Source: a virus. From it: 33,233 bases of DNA. The translations under genes and the position numbers were made by a program. The notes beneath the pieces are model-generated. The model was not told the DNA's origin and did not search any database. It worked only from the letters and a program-made list of their open reading frames with translations. The stretch covers positions 1 through 33,233 of IMG/VR virus record IMGVR_UViG_3300042982_000049, one strand, 5' to 3'. The first letter of the stretch is position 1. Each line of letters starts with the position of its first letter. Positions 26,405 through 33,233 of this stretch are shown piece after piece.

Positions 26405-26631
26405 GATGCGCGGGATGTAATAAAGAGTTAGAAGTTGGTGACAAATATATCGAAGATACTCCGTCCGGATTCATGGAAACAGATATTTCTGGGCACGATG
26501 ATCTTATGGTCACATTATTAGGTGGTTCGGGAGGAAAAATTTTCTTCTGTGAAGATTGCACAGAACCTGGTGGAGACTATATGTTTTCCACATACTATGG
26601 CGATGAGGAAGATAATAATGCCGACAATTAG
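26401..26631 (+). CDS. small zinc-ribbon protein
   Basis: The 76-residue product has MRCAGCNKELEVGD at the start and FFCEDCTEPGG near residue 50, two Cys-x2-Cys knuckles of a zinc ribbon. The middle is acidic, as is the EEDNNADN tail. The start overlaps the end of the preceding zinc-ribbon gene (ATGA), and the end overlaps the next gene by 14 bases. Confidence 0.7.
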   Translation: MRCAGCNKELEVGDKYIEDTPSGFMETDISGHDDLMVTLLGGSGGKIFFCEDCTEPGGDYMFSTYYGDEEDNNADN

Positions 26632-26806
26632 AATTCGTGAGCCAATTCAACACGATCCTCCTGAATGGACAATCGAATGGTATGGTGTATATGGAGACGG
26701 CTGTTGGATGCTGCTACGAGACGGTATGATCATTTCTCTGCACGATTACAAGTGGCTAGCCAGGTTAGCACGTCGACGAGCTATAAAAGAAGCTAGAGAA
26801 GGATGA
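26618..26806 (+). CDS. small Trp-rich protein
   Basis: The 62-residue product starts at ATG 26618 behind GAGGAAG. It reads TIRIREPIQHDPPEWTIEWYG, then CWMLLRDGMIISLHDYKWLARL and a basic end (ARRRAIKEAREG). The pattern suggests three strands and a basic helix. It ends one base before the helicase gene and may be a helicase partner; that rests only on position. Confidence 0.64.
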   Translation: MPTIRIREPIQHDPPEWTIEWYGVYGDGCWMLLRDGMIISLHDYKWLARLARRRAIKEAREG

Positions 26807-26807
26807 T

Positions 26808-28001
26808 ATGAGTTTAGAAAAACTGAGACCACATCAAGAAGAAGCCCTCAAGCAGATGCGAGACGGGAAGATTCTGTGGGGAGGAGTCGGCTCGGGTAAA
26901 TCAAGAGTTGCTGCAGAATATTATCGAATTAATCACGATCATCAGGATGTCTATGTTATTACAACAGCTAAAAAACGCGACAGCAAAGACTGGGAAGGCG
27001 AGTTTGCAAGGATTGTTGTGGGTAAGGACCAATCCTCTACAGTTCACGGTATCCTACATGTTGATAGTTGGAATAATCTTGAGAAGTATCGGGGAGTAAA
27101 AGATGCTTTCTTCATCTTCGACGAGCAGCGTCTAGTTGGCTCAGGAACGTGGGTAAAAGCATTTTTAAAAATAGCTAAATCTAATCAATGGATCCTACTC
27201 AGCGCAACTCCAGGGGATACCTGGCTCGATTATATCCCCGTCTTCGTTGCAAACGGCTTCTACAAGAATAGAACCCAGTTCAAAACCGAGCATGTGATTT
27301 ACAAGCCGTTCACAAAGTACCCGCAGGTTGACCACTTTGTCGGAGAGGGTAAACTACTCCATCTCCGAAATCAGATATTAATACACATGCGCTATGAGAA
27401 GCAAACAGTAAGGCATGAAAAAACAGTTATTCTAAATTACAATGAGAAACTGCTCAAAGAAGTGCTCAAGAACCGCTGGCATCTGTACGAGAATCGCCCG
27501 ATCAGAGATATCTCAGAGCTCAATGGAGTATTGAGGAGAATTGTCAACGAAGATCCCGTACGTACACGAGCAATCGAGAAACTGCTCGAAGAACATCCCA
27601 AGCTGGTGATCTTCTACAATTTCAATTACGAGCTCGAGGCGCTACGAAGGATGGGAAACGATCTCAAAGAGATCAACGGAGTCAATTATGCAGAATTGAA
27701 CGGCTGGAAGCACGAGGAGATTCCTACAGGGGACAGCTGGCTTTCTTTTGTTCCATACGTCGCCGGCGCCGAAGCCTGGAATTGTATCGAGACGGATACA
27801 ATCGTATTCTATTCGTTGACATATTCGTATAAAATGTGGGAACAAGCGCACGGACGCATCGATAGACTGGATACGCCCTTCGTAGATCTCTATTATTACA
27901 CGTTACGATCGAAATCAGTCATCGATATGGCCATTTGGAGAGCTCTGAAGGCCAAAAAGAACTTCTATCCGAAGGATTTCGATCCTGAAAAGTTGGAATA
28001 G
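26808..28001 (+). CDS. SF2 DEAD/SNF2-like DNA helicase
   Basis: The 397-residue protein carries SF2 motifs in order: LRPHQEEAL (Q-like), Walker A GGVGSGKS at about 25-32, FIFDEQRLVG (DExx, about 103-112), LLSATPGDT (motif III), and QAHGRIDRLDTPF (motif VI, about 352). The second RecA domain includes KLVIFYNFNYELEAL. The layout matches phage SNF2/DEAD-type helicases that act in replication or recombination. GGATGAT precedes the ATG. The last gene of a coupled run, it is followed by a long gene-free stretch. Confidence 0.88.
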   Translation: MSLEKLRPHQEEALKQMRDGKILWGGVGSGKSRVAAEYYRINHDHQDVYVITTAKKRDSKDWEGEFARIVVGKDQSSTVHGILHVDSWNNLEKYRGVKDAFFIFDEQRLVGSGTWVKAFLKIAKSNQWILLSATPGDTWLDYIPVFVANGFYKNRTQFKTEHVIYKPFTKYPQVDHFVGEGKLLHLRNQILIHMRYEKQTVRHEKTVILNYNEKLLKEVLKNRWHLYENRPIRDISELNGVLRRIVNEDPVRTRAIEKLLEEHPKLVIFYNFNYELEALRRMGNDLKEINGVNYAELNGWKHEEIPTGDSWLSFVPYVAGAEAWNCIETDTIVFYSLTYSYKMWEQAHGRIDRLDTPFVDLYYYTLRSKSVIDMAIWRALKAKKNFYPKDFDPEKLE

Positions 28002-28418
28002 TGTGGCCATTTTTGACCAAATCTGAAAAAGACGTGTTCGGACGAGAGAAAAATGAGCGAATTTTGAGCAAATTTAGACAAGACTAAAAATCGTCCAAAT
28101 TGTAAAGAAATTGTAAATCTTTACAAATTCCTTACAATTGCCAAGATTGGATGTTGGCAGGTGTTTTGGCTTGGTAAGGGCGTTTGAAGTGGTTTTGGTC
28201 ATGCCCAAATCTGAAGGCAAAACTATCCCCTACGCGCGAGTTTAATATCTAATATAGGTTTTAGCTATTATGTCCAATACTCCAGAGGTTTTTGCCTCAA
28301 AAAATCTTGGCAAATGTAAAGAACATATCTAAAATCATTAAAACAACCTTTCAAGGTAATTTTATATCCTCCACAAGGCTCCGCCCTTGCCCAAGGCCGT
28401 AAAAGAAATGAGGACAAA
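28002..28418 (+). other. gene-free AT-rich stretch with phased palindrome
   Basis: No reading frame with a ribosome site lies in these 417 bases. It contains the phased TTGTAA array (28100-28137), a TGCCAA/TTGGCA hairpin near 28140-28160, and a CAAGG/CCTTG hairpin with a repeated CAAGGC near 28375-28400. The location after a helicase and the AT-rich content would suit an origin of replication or a control region. No promoter of the P1-P8 type is present. Confidence 0.5.
28100..28137. repeat. helically phased palindromic array of four TTGTAA half-sites
   Basis: TTGTAA occurs at 28100-28105 and 28111-28116. Its complement TTACAA occurs at 28121-28126 and 28132-28137. Centre spacings are 11, 10 and 11 bases, about one helical turn each, and the whole array is symmetric. 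Two longer inverted repeats result: TTGTAAAGA with TCTTTACAA, and AATTGTAA with TTACAATT. This is the form of a binding site for a protein tetramer or two cooperating dimers, such as a repressor or origin-binding protein. Confidence 0.7.
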
Positions 28419-28562
28419 ATGAGTAGGTTTTTGTGTTGGTTAATAGGCCATCAACCACGAGGTCCTGTAAAAGATAAGCCTATTTTATATCAATGTGATC
28501 GCTGTCTAAATTTAATTCAATTTGACAGAGAACGTGGATGGTTAATATATCATGACGAGTGA
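28419..28562 (+). CDS. DUF1660-like small zinc protein
   Basis: The 47-residue product begins MSRFLCWLIGHQP and carries YQCDRCLNLI, the order seen in DUF1660 prophage proteins (CxxGH then CxxC), and probably binds one zinc ion. GAGGA lies six bases before the ATG. It overlaps the HNH endonuclease gene by 11 bases, so the two are probably a unit. Confidence 0.66.
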   Translation: MSRFLCWLIGHQPRGPVKDKPILYQCDRCLNLIQFDRERGWLIYHDE

Positions 28563-29046
28563 ACACTGGAAAGGAATACATGAGTTTCCTGAGTATAGTG
28601 TAAGCAACTTTGGTAATGTGCGTTCTAACAAGTCTGGGAGAATTATGTCTGTTTCTCCCAATCAGTTCGGTGTTGTACAAGTCGGATTAATGAAAGATGG
28701 TGTTCAGTATCATAGATCTGTTCCTCTTCTGGTTGCTAAAGCATTCATCCCTATAAAGCCTGGTCCATTTGATACACCGATCAATCTTGATGGAGACCGC
28801 GGTAATAATCATGTTGACAATCTCGTCTGGCGACCACGTTGGTTTGCAATCAAGTACAATCGTCAGTTTAGATATTCGTTCGATAGACATATTTCTCGTC
28901 CAATCATTGATACTAAGAGTGGGGAAATTAGCCTTAATTCTTTTGAATGCGCAAAGCGGTATGGTTTGCTCGAGGAAGAGATAGTAATTGCAATAGCTAA
29001 TCGCACATATGTCTGGCCTACTTACCAAGAATTTCACATCGCATGA
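28552..29046 (+). CDS. HNH homing endonuclease with NUMOD4 motif
   Basis: The 164-residue product has a NUMOD4-type start (HWKGIHEFPEYSVSNFGNV), an HNH core (INLDGDRGNNHVDNLVW, with the last His and Asn of the motif), and a C-terminal ECAKRYGLLEEEIVIAI helix like a NUMOD1 DNA-binding helix. The first His of the HNH is not obvious, so activity is uncertain. Such enzymes cut at specific sites and spread their own gene. It is free-standing: neither neighbour looks split by an intron. Confidence 0.83.
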   Translation: MTSEHWKGIHEFPEYSVSNFGNVRSNKSGRIMSVSPNQFGVVQVGLMKDGVQYHRSVPLLVAKAFIPIKPGPFDTPINLDGDRGNNHVDNLVWRPRWFAIKYNRQFRYSFDRHISRPIIDTKSGEISLNSFECAKRYGLLEEEIVIAIANRTYVWPTYQEFHIA

Positions 29047-29055
29047 AAGATTATT

Positions 29056-29214
29056 ATGGAACAACCTACTGACACTACGGGTACTGTTACTCGGATGGTA
29101 ACAATTCCAATGTGTCCAGATTTACTTCAATATGATCAATTAGGTGAAGCGGACAATTTACGAGGTCGAGTTGTACGTATATTTTTCTGGGTGATGCGTT
29201 TTTGGCCTATATAG
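29056..29214 (+). CDS. small phage protein with apolar C-terminus
   Basis: The 52-residue product starts at ATG 29056 with no clear ribosome site. It has a Thr-rich start (TDTTGTVTRMVTIPMCPDLL), a short charged middle, and an aromatic apolar end (IFFWVMRFWPI) that might insert in a membrane. Coupling to the HNH gene ten bases upstream is possible. Low certainty. Confidence 0.5.
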   Translation: MEQPTDTTGTVTRMVTIPMCPDLLQYDQLGEADNLRGRVVRIFFWVMRFWPI

Positions 29215-29241
29215 AGGTAAAAATTGATTAGATATTAAACA

Positions 29242-29265
29242 GCGCAAAAATCGGCGAATATAGTA
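29242..29265 (+). promoter_or_regulatory. possible variant promoter P9 (GCGCAAA / TATAGT)
   Basis: GCGCAA at 29242 and TATAGT at 29259-29264 resemble the promoter family, but the spacing is 17 and the first base is G. A hairpin with a T-tract follows two bases after the -10 box, as in P2-P6. That context supports it, though the mismatched spacing leaves it uncertain. Confidence 0.45.
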
Positions 29266-29294
29266 GAGGGGTGAAGAAAACCCCTCATTTTTTT
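29266..29294 (+). terminator. hairpin and T7 tract upstream of the 29328 gene
   Basis: GAGGGG (29266-29271) pairs exactly with CCCCTC (29281-29286), with a 9-base loop. ATTTTTTT follows (29287-29294). It could terminate transcription from upstream, or attenuate transcription from P9 before the structural gene at 29328. Confidence 0.75.
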
Positions 29295-29327
29295 ATTTAT
29301 TATCTCGTAAATCGCGAAAGGAGGAGC

Positions 29328-29705
29328 ATGGCTGGCCAAACCGTTAATGTTAGGCCATCAATCTTGAACCTTCTTTTATATGCTGGAGATGGGTTCAGTG
29401 TTGGACTATCGTGCAAAAATACTGCCGGTGCTCCTATTGATCTGACAGGTGCTGTGATTGCACAAATTCGTCTAGATCGCTTACATCCAGACGATCCACC
29501 TCTAGCACTATTTTCTGTTAATATGGTTGATGCCTTTCAAGGAAATGTTACATTAGTTTTAAGTGGTGAACAAACTAAAAGTTTACTCACACCAGGTGAA
29601 CCAGAGTTTAATGGTGTTTGGGATGTTCAGTGGAATGGCGTAGGTAAAGAGCCTTTTACACTCGTTCAGGGTACTGTGGAGTGTGTGGCGGATGTTACGA
29701 GATGA
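29328..29705 (+). CDS. phage structural protein with Ig-like or BppU-like fold
   Basis: The 125-residue product starts at ATG 29328 behind AAAGGAGGAG; an in-frame ATG upstream at 29271 lies inside the hairpin and is rejected. It reads ILNLLLYAGDGFSVGLSC, APIDLTGAVIAQIRLD, PPLALFSVNMVD, GNVTLVLSGEQTKSLL and VWDVQWNG, a strand pattern of N-terminal baseplate upper protein domains and of phage Ig-like modules. It is coupled to the fibre-like gene that follows, with which it overlaps by 14 bases. It is probably part of the tail tip. Confidence 0.72.
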   Translation: MAGQTVNVRPSILNLLLYAGDGFSVGLSCKNTAGAPIDLTGAVIAQIRLDRLHPDDPPLALFSVNMVDAFQGNVTLVLSGEQTKSLLTPGEPEFNGVWDVQWNGVGKEPFTLVQGTVECVADVTR

Positions 29706-31494
29706 AATAATATTAGTACTTGATCATAATTTTGATGTTGAAGTCAAGCGACCAGAATTTGTAAATTTAAATATTAATAGTTTCCCTTTTGAAGATGTGT
29801 TAGTAGAAACTCATCCGACGCGAGTTATATATATAGATTTAGAAAGTACTGAATCGGGCAACCCAATTATTAATTTTTATGGAAAAGTGGCTCGGGCAGT
29901 CTTGTTTACAAAATCGGTTATTGGTCGTAAGACAACTTTTGGTCGTTCTGCTTTTACTATTACTAATAAGATTCAAACTATTGGAACCGCATATATTGAT
30001 CCCAATAATCATAATCTTGCATCGATTCCAATTATATTTGGAAGGGCGGTTTCTGGGAAAAAAACTACCTTTGGGAAGATATCTCGAGCATTTAATGTTG
30101 ATATTCAAACTACTCCTACTGGTGGTACAACAGAAATTGTTGATTTCTATGGTGATGGTACATATGGTGAAGATACTTATGGAACGCTTATTGAATACGG
30201 CTCCGGAGAATTTTCCTTAGCAATTGGATTTGGATCAACAATTTCCGGGAGTATACCGGTTAAGCAAACGTCGGTTGGCGAGGTTAGTCTTGCTTCTCAT
30301 ACTACTCCTTTCCAACGATCAAGACATTCAATCAATATACGTGCACGTACTACAACAGGTTCAAGTGGTGTTCTTAAAGCAGCGCTTTATGAAGGAGCTG
30401 TAAATCGATCTGGAGATCTAGTTAGCGAACAATCACTAACTAACACTTTTGCTAATTATAAGTTAGATATTTCTGAAGTAGCCGCAGCTACAATCACAGA
30501 TTATTCTAATCTTTCAATTAAATTCTGGGGTTATGATCTTGGCGGAAATCCTCTTACTTTTGAGATAGCTGATATTTATCTTGAAGTTCCCATTGAAAGC
30601 GGATCGGTTCAGCACGGAGTAATATCAAGCGCATTCACCTTTGGAAGGTCTGTATCTGGAGTTATTACTAGTAAGCAAACGCCAATTGGTCAGATTAGTC
30701 TTGCTGCTCATAGTATTCCTGATACGCGCACCAATCATAAGATTAAAGTTCGTGCTCGCACTACATCAGGTTCAAATGGTGTTCTTAAAGTTGCTCTTTA
30801 TGAGGGCGCAAATAATAGATCCGGCGATTTGATAACTCAACCTTTAACTAATATTCTTGCTGAGTATACATTAGTTATACTTAATTCGATGGCTGAAACA
30901 ATTAGTGATTATTCTAATCTCTCAATTAAGTTTTGGGGATATGACATTAACGGTTCTGGTCTCGTATTTGAAGTTGCAGATATTCATCTAGAGGTTCCGG
31001 TTTCGTCCGGAAATATAACTCAGTATGGAACAATATCAAGGGCATTTACTTTTGGAAGATCTGTATCTGGTGTTATTCCTAGTACAACTAAATACGGATC
31101 TGTATCTAGAAGTATAACCTTTACAAAGGCTGTATCGGGTATTATTAAAAGCAAGAAAACAAGTATCGCTGAAATTAGTCTTGCTTCTCACGGTACTCCT
31201 TCGACACGTACAAACCACTCAATTAAAGTTCGTGCTCGAACTACTTCCGGGTCAACCGGAGTTCTTAGGGCGGAACTTTATGAGGGAACAACCTTGCGAT
31301 CTGGTGCAACTTCCTTAGAAACCTCAGCACTTACTAACTCTCTTACGGATTATACATTAGCTATCCCCGATAGTGCCGCAGCTACAATCACAGATTATTC
31401 TAATCTTTCAATTAAATTCTGGGGATTTGACGGATCAGGTAATGTATTGACATTTGAAGTTGCTGATATTTATCTAGAACTTCCTCCGGTCTAA
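29692..31494 (+). CDS. tail fibre or receptor-binding protein with three beta-sandwich repeats
   Basis: The product has 600 residues from ATG 29692; a GTG at 29683 is an alternative start. After an N-terminal region of about 190 residues, three units of about 125-130 residues follow. Each carries SLA-SH, IxVRARTT-GS-GVL, ALYEG, a TDYSNLSIKFWG core and a DIYLEVP ending. Between them lie ISRAFTFGRSVSGVI-type linkers. The units look like jelly-roll or carbohydrate-binding modules. The first and third share 50 identical bases (30481-30530 and 31375-31424). It probably binds a host surface glycan. Confidence 0.78.
   Translation: MLRDEIILVLDHNFDVEVKRPEFVNLNINSFPFEDVLVETHPTRVIYIDLESTESGNPIINFYGKVARAVLFTKSVIGRKTTFGRSAFTITNKIQTIGTAYIDPNNHNLASIPIIFGRAVSGKKTTFGKISRAFNVDIQTTPTGGTTEIVDFYGDGTYGEDTYGTLIEYGSGEFSLAIGFGSTISGSIPVKQTSVGEVSLASHTTPFQRSRHSINIRARTTTGSSGVLKAALYEGAVNRSGDLVSEQSLTNTFANYKLDISEVAAATITDYSNLSIKFWGYDLGGNPLTFEIADIYLEVPIESGSVQHGVISSAFTFGRSVSGVITSKQTPIGQISLAAHSIPDTRTNHKIKVRARTTSGSNGVLKVALYEGANNRSGDLITQPLTNILAEYTLVILNSMAETISDYSNLSIKFWGYDINGSGLVFEVADIHLEVPVSSGNITQYGTISRAFTFGRSVSGVIPSTTKYGSVSRSITFTKAVSGIIKSKKTSIAEISLASHGTPSTRTNHSIKVRARTTSGSTGVLRAELYEGTTLRSGATSLETSALTNSLTDYTLAIPDSAAATITDYSNLSIKFWGFDGSGNVLTFEVADIYLELPPV
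30481..30530 (+). repeat. 50-bp direct repeat, copy 1 (in fibre unit 1)
   Basis: The 50 bases are identical to 31375-31424 and encode AAATITDYSNLSIKFWG. The equivalent part of the middle unit (near 30890-30940) has many differences. Identity at silent positions points to recent duplication or gene conversion. Confidence 0.85.
31375..31424 (+). repeat. 50-bp direct repeat, copy 2 (in fibre unit 3)
   Basis: Identical over 50 bases to 30481-30530, 894 bases upstream. Recombination between the copies would delete exactly 298 codons in frame, removing about two units. Confidence 0.85.
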
Positions 31495-31498
31495 GCTA

Positions 31499-31816
31499 AT
31501 GTCTGAAAATCGTTACCAAGCAAGACTTATCAAGAAGCTCGAGAAATTGTTTCCTGGATGTATCATTCTTAAAAATGATTCATCATACAGACAAGGAATG
31601 TTGGATCTTACTATATTATGGAAACAGTATTGGGCGTCTTTAGAGGTTAAGGATTCTAGATTAGCAACTATGCGTCCTAATCAAGAATATTATATTGAGC
31701 GCTTGAGCAAGATGTCGTTTGCCGCTAAAATTTATCCTGAAAACGAAAGGGAGGTTTTGAGTGCGCTTCAACAAGCATTTAGACCTCCAAGGAGAACACG
31801 CATTTCTAAGTCCTAG
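31499..31816 (+). CDS. PD-(D/E)XK nuclease, VRR-NUC-like
   Basis: The 105-residue product has KKLEKLFPGCIILKNDSSY, then GMLDLTILW and ASLEVKDS, giving the D ... ExK active-site pattern (Asp near 36, Glu-Val-Lys near 49-51). A helix with RPNQEYYIERLSKM follows. This fits small VRR-NUC or Holliday-resolvase-like nucleases of phages. The first four residues follow directly on the fibre stop. The gene overlaps the next nuclease gene by 56 bases in another frame. Confidence 0.75.
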   Translation: MSENRYQARLIKKLEKLFPGCIILKNDSSYRQGMLDLTILWKQYWASLEVKDSRLATMRPNQEYYIERLSKMSFAAKIYPENEREVLSALQQAFRPPRRTRISKS

Positions 31817-32318
31817 TCAGCATCATTGGATTCATTATACCCCCGAAAGGCTTGTTGATCGTTGGACGACAGCTCAAGCCGCTGCTTATGGAACACTGCA
31901 GCATGACTATGCTCATAGAGAAATTGAAGCCGGAAATCTTTCAGGTCTTGTGGGTACAATTGGACTTTATATTAATGATGCTATAAAATATAGAATGACT
32001 TGTGAACAAATTCTTTATTATTCTGAAAATTGTTTTGGTACTGCAGATACTATTGCTTTTAGATATAATACTCTCAGAATTCACGATTTGAAAACTGGAG
32101 TAATTAAAGGGTCTGTACATCAACTTGAAGTTTATGCCGCATTGTTTTGTCTTGAATACGGTAAAGACCCATTTGAGATTAAAATAGAACTTCGTATTTA
32201 TCAGGATAATGAAGTAATAGTTTATGATGCGGATCCAGAGGATATTAGATTTATTATGGATAAAATCCAAGAATTTGATAAAATTATTACTTATCGGAAA
32301 ATGGAGGAGATGTCGTGA
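31761..32318 (+). CDS. PD-(D/E)XK exonuclease, Cas4/RecB-like, GTG start
   Basis: The GTG at 31761 lies eight bases after AGGGAGG. The 185-residue product has an N-terminal SQHHWIHYTPERLVDRW, a conserved GTLQHDYAHREIEAG with the His typical of RecB-family nucleases, FGTADTIAF, then IHDLKTG (D-x-K) and HQLEVYAALFCLE (Q motif). That order marks a Cas4-like or RecB-type exonuclease used in recombination. There is no Cys cluster for an iron-sulphur site, so it differs from Cas4 proper. It overlaps both neighbours. Confidence 0.8.
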   Translation: MRFNKHLDLQGEHAFLSPSQHHWIHYTPERLVDRWTTAQAAAYGTLQHDYAHREIEAGNLSGLVGTIGLYINDAIKYRMTCEQILYYSENCFGTADTIAFRYNTLRIHDLKTGVIKGSVHQLEVYAALFCLEYGKDPFEIKIELRIYQDNEVIVYDADPEDIRFIMDKIQEFDKIITYRKMEEMS

Positions 32319-32563
32319 TTTTTGGTCTTAAGACTCGCCCTCTACCTACAAAGTGGACTCCTCTTGATGCCGTTGCTGTTATAAAATGTTTAAATGAAGA
32401 TGGAGAATTGGGATTTGTAATTCGTAGCACTAAAACACTTTCTAGTTGGGAATCTGTAGGTCTTCTTAAAGTAGCAACAGAAAGCCAAATTAATGATATA
32501 CTCGAGGACATTGAAGACGAGGATCTCGAAGATGAAAACGATGGAGAGGAGGAAATGTCGTGA
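32315..32563 (+). CDS. small phage protein with acidic tail, GTG start
   Basis: The GTG overlaps the preceding stop (GTGA) behind GGAGGAG. The 82-residue product has LPTKWTPLDAVAVIKCLNEDGEL, a FVIRSTKTLSSWESVGLL strand-helix part, and a long acidic tail (DILEDIEDEDLEDENDGEEE region). The pattern of a beta-rich core with acidic tail is seen in small phage proteins beside portal or capsid genes. No function is known. Confidence 0.7.
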   Translation: MIFGLKTRPLPTKWTPLDAVAVIKCLNEDGELGFVIRSTKTLSSWESVGLLKVATESQINDILEDIEDEDLEDENDGEEEMS

Positions 32564-33233
32564 TTCGTACTGAAGAAGAACATCTTGCGCACTACGGCAT
32601 TCTCCGCCGATCTGGTCGATATCCGTATGGTTCAGGAAAAGATGGAAGTGCAAAGTATCCATGGAGTTTTAGTAGTAGTGAGAATGTTCGTCATAAGACC
32701 TTTCTTCATGTTATTGCTGAGCAGCGCAAATCGGGTATGACTGATGCACAGATTGCAAAGAGTTGGGGCGTTTCGAGAAACGATTTAACAGCGGCGCGAT
32801 CAATTGCTCTTGCTCAGCAGAAGCAGTCTAAGATTCTCCAAGCTCAGCGTATGCGGGACAAGGGCTGGTCGAAGGTTGCAATTGGCCAGCGAATGGGGCT
32901 TAATGAATCTTCTGTTCGTGCCCTTCTTGCTGACGGCGAGTTAGATAAAGTAGGTGCTATTCAGACAACTGCCAATATGCTTAAGTCTCATGTAGATAAA
33001 AAAGGCATGGTTGATATTGGTAAAGGTGTTGAGCATCATGTTGGCGTTACCCGAACCAGACTTGATACGGCGGTTGCTGTTTTAAAGGAACAAGGATATA
33101 CTGTACATACTATTCATGTTCCGCAGGCTAATCTTCCTGGACAATTTACACCTGTGAAAGTTCTTGCTAAGCCAAAAACTACAGAGCGCGAAGTCAATAT
33201 GAATCGCGCCAAAATCAAGCAGATTACGGATCG
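32560..33233 (+). CDS. start of a large phage protein with helix-turn-helix-like repeats (3' end outside window)
   Basis: The GTG overlaps the preceding stop in the same ATGTCGTGA arrangement as the previous junction. The visible 224 residues start with EEHLAHYGILRRSGRYPYGSG, which recalls the LAHYG-RRSGRYPYGSG starts of some phage head-region proteins. Two HTH-like segments follow (GMTDAQIAKSWGVSRNDLTAAR and GWSKVAIGQRMGLNESSVRALL regions), then a third alpha/beta part. The role cannot be fixed from this fragment; a DNA-contacting structural protein is one option. Confidence 0.72.
   Translation, partial: MIRTEEEHLAHYGILRRSGRYPYGSGKDGSAKYPWSFSSSENVRHKTFLHVIAEQRKSGMTDAQIAKSWGVSRNDLTAARSIALAQQKQSKILQAQRMRDKGWSKVAIGQRMGLNESSVRALLADGELDKVGAIQTTANMLKSHVDKKGMVDIGKGVEHHVGVTRTRLDTAVAVLKEQGYTVHTIHVPQANLPGQFTPVKVLAKPKTTEREVNMNRAKIKQITD

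Noticed and set aside
28002-28418. Group I intron next to the HNH gene
   Set aside because: I see no convincing P, Q, R or S core elements, and the flanking genes are complete.
29271-29327. Upstream start for the structural gene at 29328
   Set aside because: It would translate the hairpin and T-tract at 29266-29294; ATG 29328 has AAAGGAGGAG.
1-33233. CRISPR array or insertion sequence
   Set aside because: No regularly spaced repeats, no transposase and no terminal inverted repeats of an element were found.

Overview
This window is a section of a tailed-phage genome that most likely infects an actinomycete. Every gene I can support lies on the + strand. Genes are short, tightly packed and often overlap by 1 to 40 bases. 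They include a ReqiPepy6 Gp37-like tail protein, DUF6353-type proteins, a peptidoglycan-binding/NlpC-P60-like lysin, a secreted lytic transglycosylase, a papain-like peptidase, an HNH homing endonuclease, a tmRNA and three tRNAs. The host call is an inference from these families and is only moderately sure. Base composition is mostly AT-leaning, with short GC-richer genes placed directly behind promoters.

Layout. 1-725: end of a tail gene. 728-6300: an RNA-rich accessory region in which small unknown genes alternate with tRNA-Met(CAT), tRNA-Lys(TTT), tRNA-Leu(TAA), a tmRNA and at least ten other sequences predicted to be structured RNAs. Several of these are closed by stems of 15-25 bp. 6327-14343: a papain-like peptidase gene broken by an amber codon, then small membrane, zinc-binding and coiled-coil proteins, two DUF6353-like paralogues and a tail-chaperone-like protein. 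14355-18098: one 1247-residue replication protein that appears to join an SF3 helicase, an AEP-like primase domain and a family B DNA polymerase with its proofreading exonuclease. 18715-19185: a probable ssDNA-binding protein. 19982-23783: lysis and cell-wall genes plus a tail-associated protein that appears to be made by programmed -1 frameshifting. 24009-28001: small genes, several with zinc motifs, ending in an SF2 helicase. 28002-28418: a gene-free AT-rich stretch carrying a helically phased palindromic site. 28419-33233: a DUF1660-like peptide, an HNH endonuclease, receptor-binding or fibre proteins, two PD-(D/E)XK nucleases and the start of a further large protein.

Control. Eight copies of one promoter-like element (TCGCAnA, then TATAATGA or CATAATGA, always 19 bases start to start) drive separate units. 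In five of them a hairpin or three-way junction begins at the base right after the -10 box and is followed by a T-tract. In three the element leads directly to a GC-richer small gene.

The most unusual content is the collection of structured RNAs. Two copies of a pseudoknotted RNA with covarying stems flank the tmRNA. Another RNA has two hexaloops that are fully complementary (a kissing loop) inside a perfect 25-bp stem. A cyclic-phosphate-processing Receiver gene, an RNA-repair-associated family, sits next to this block. The one-polypeptide helicase-primase-polymerase and the frameshift cassette come next in interest. All structures were folded by eye; none has been computed or tested.
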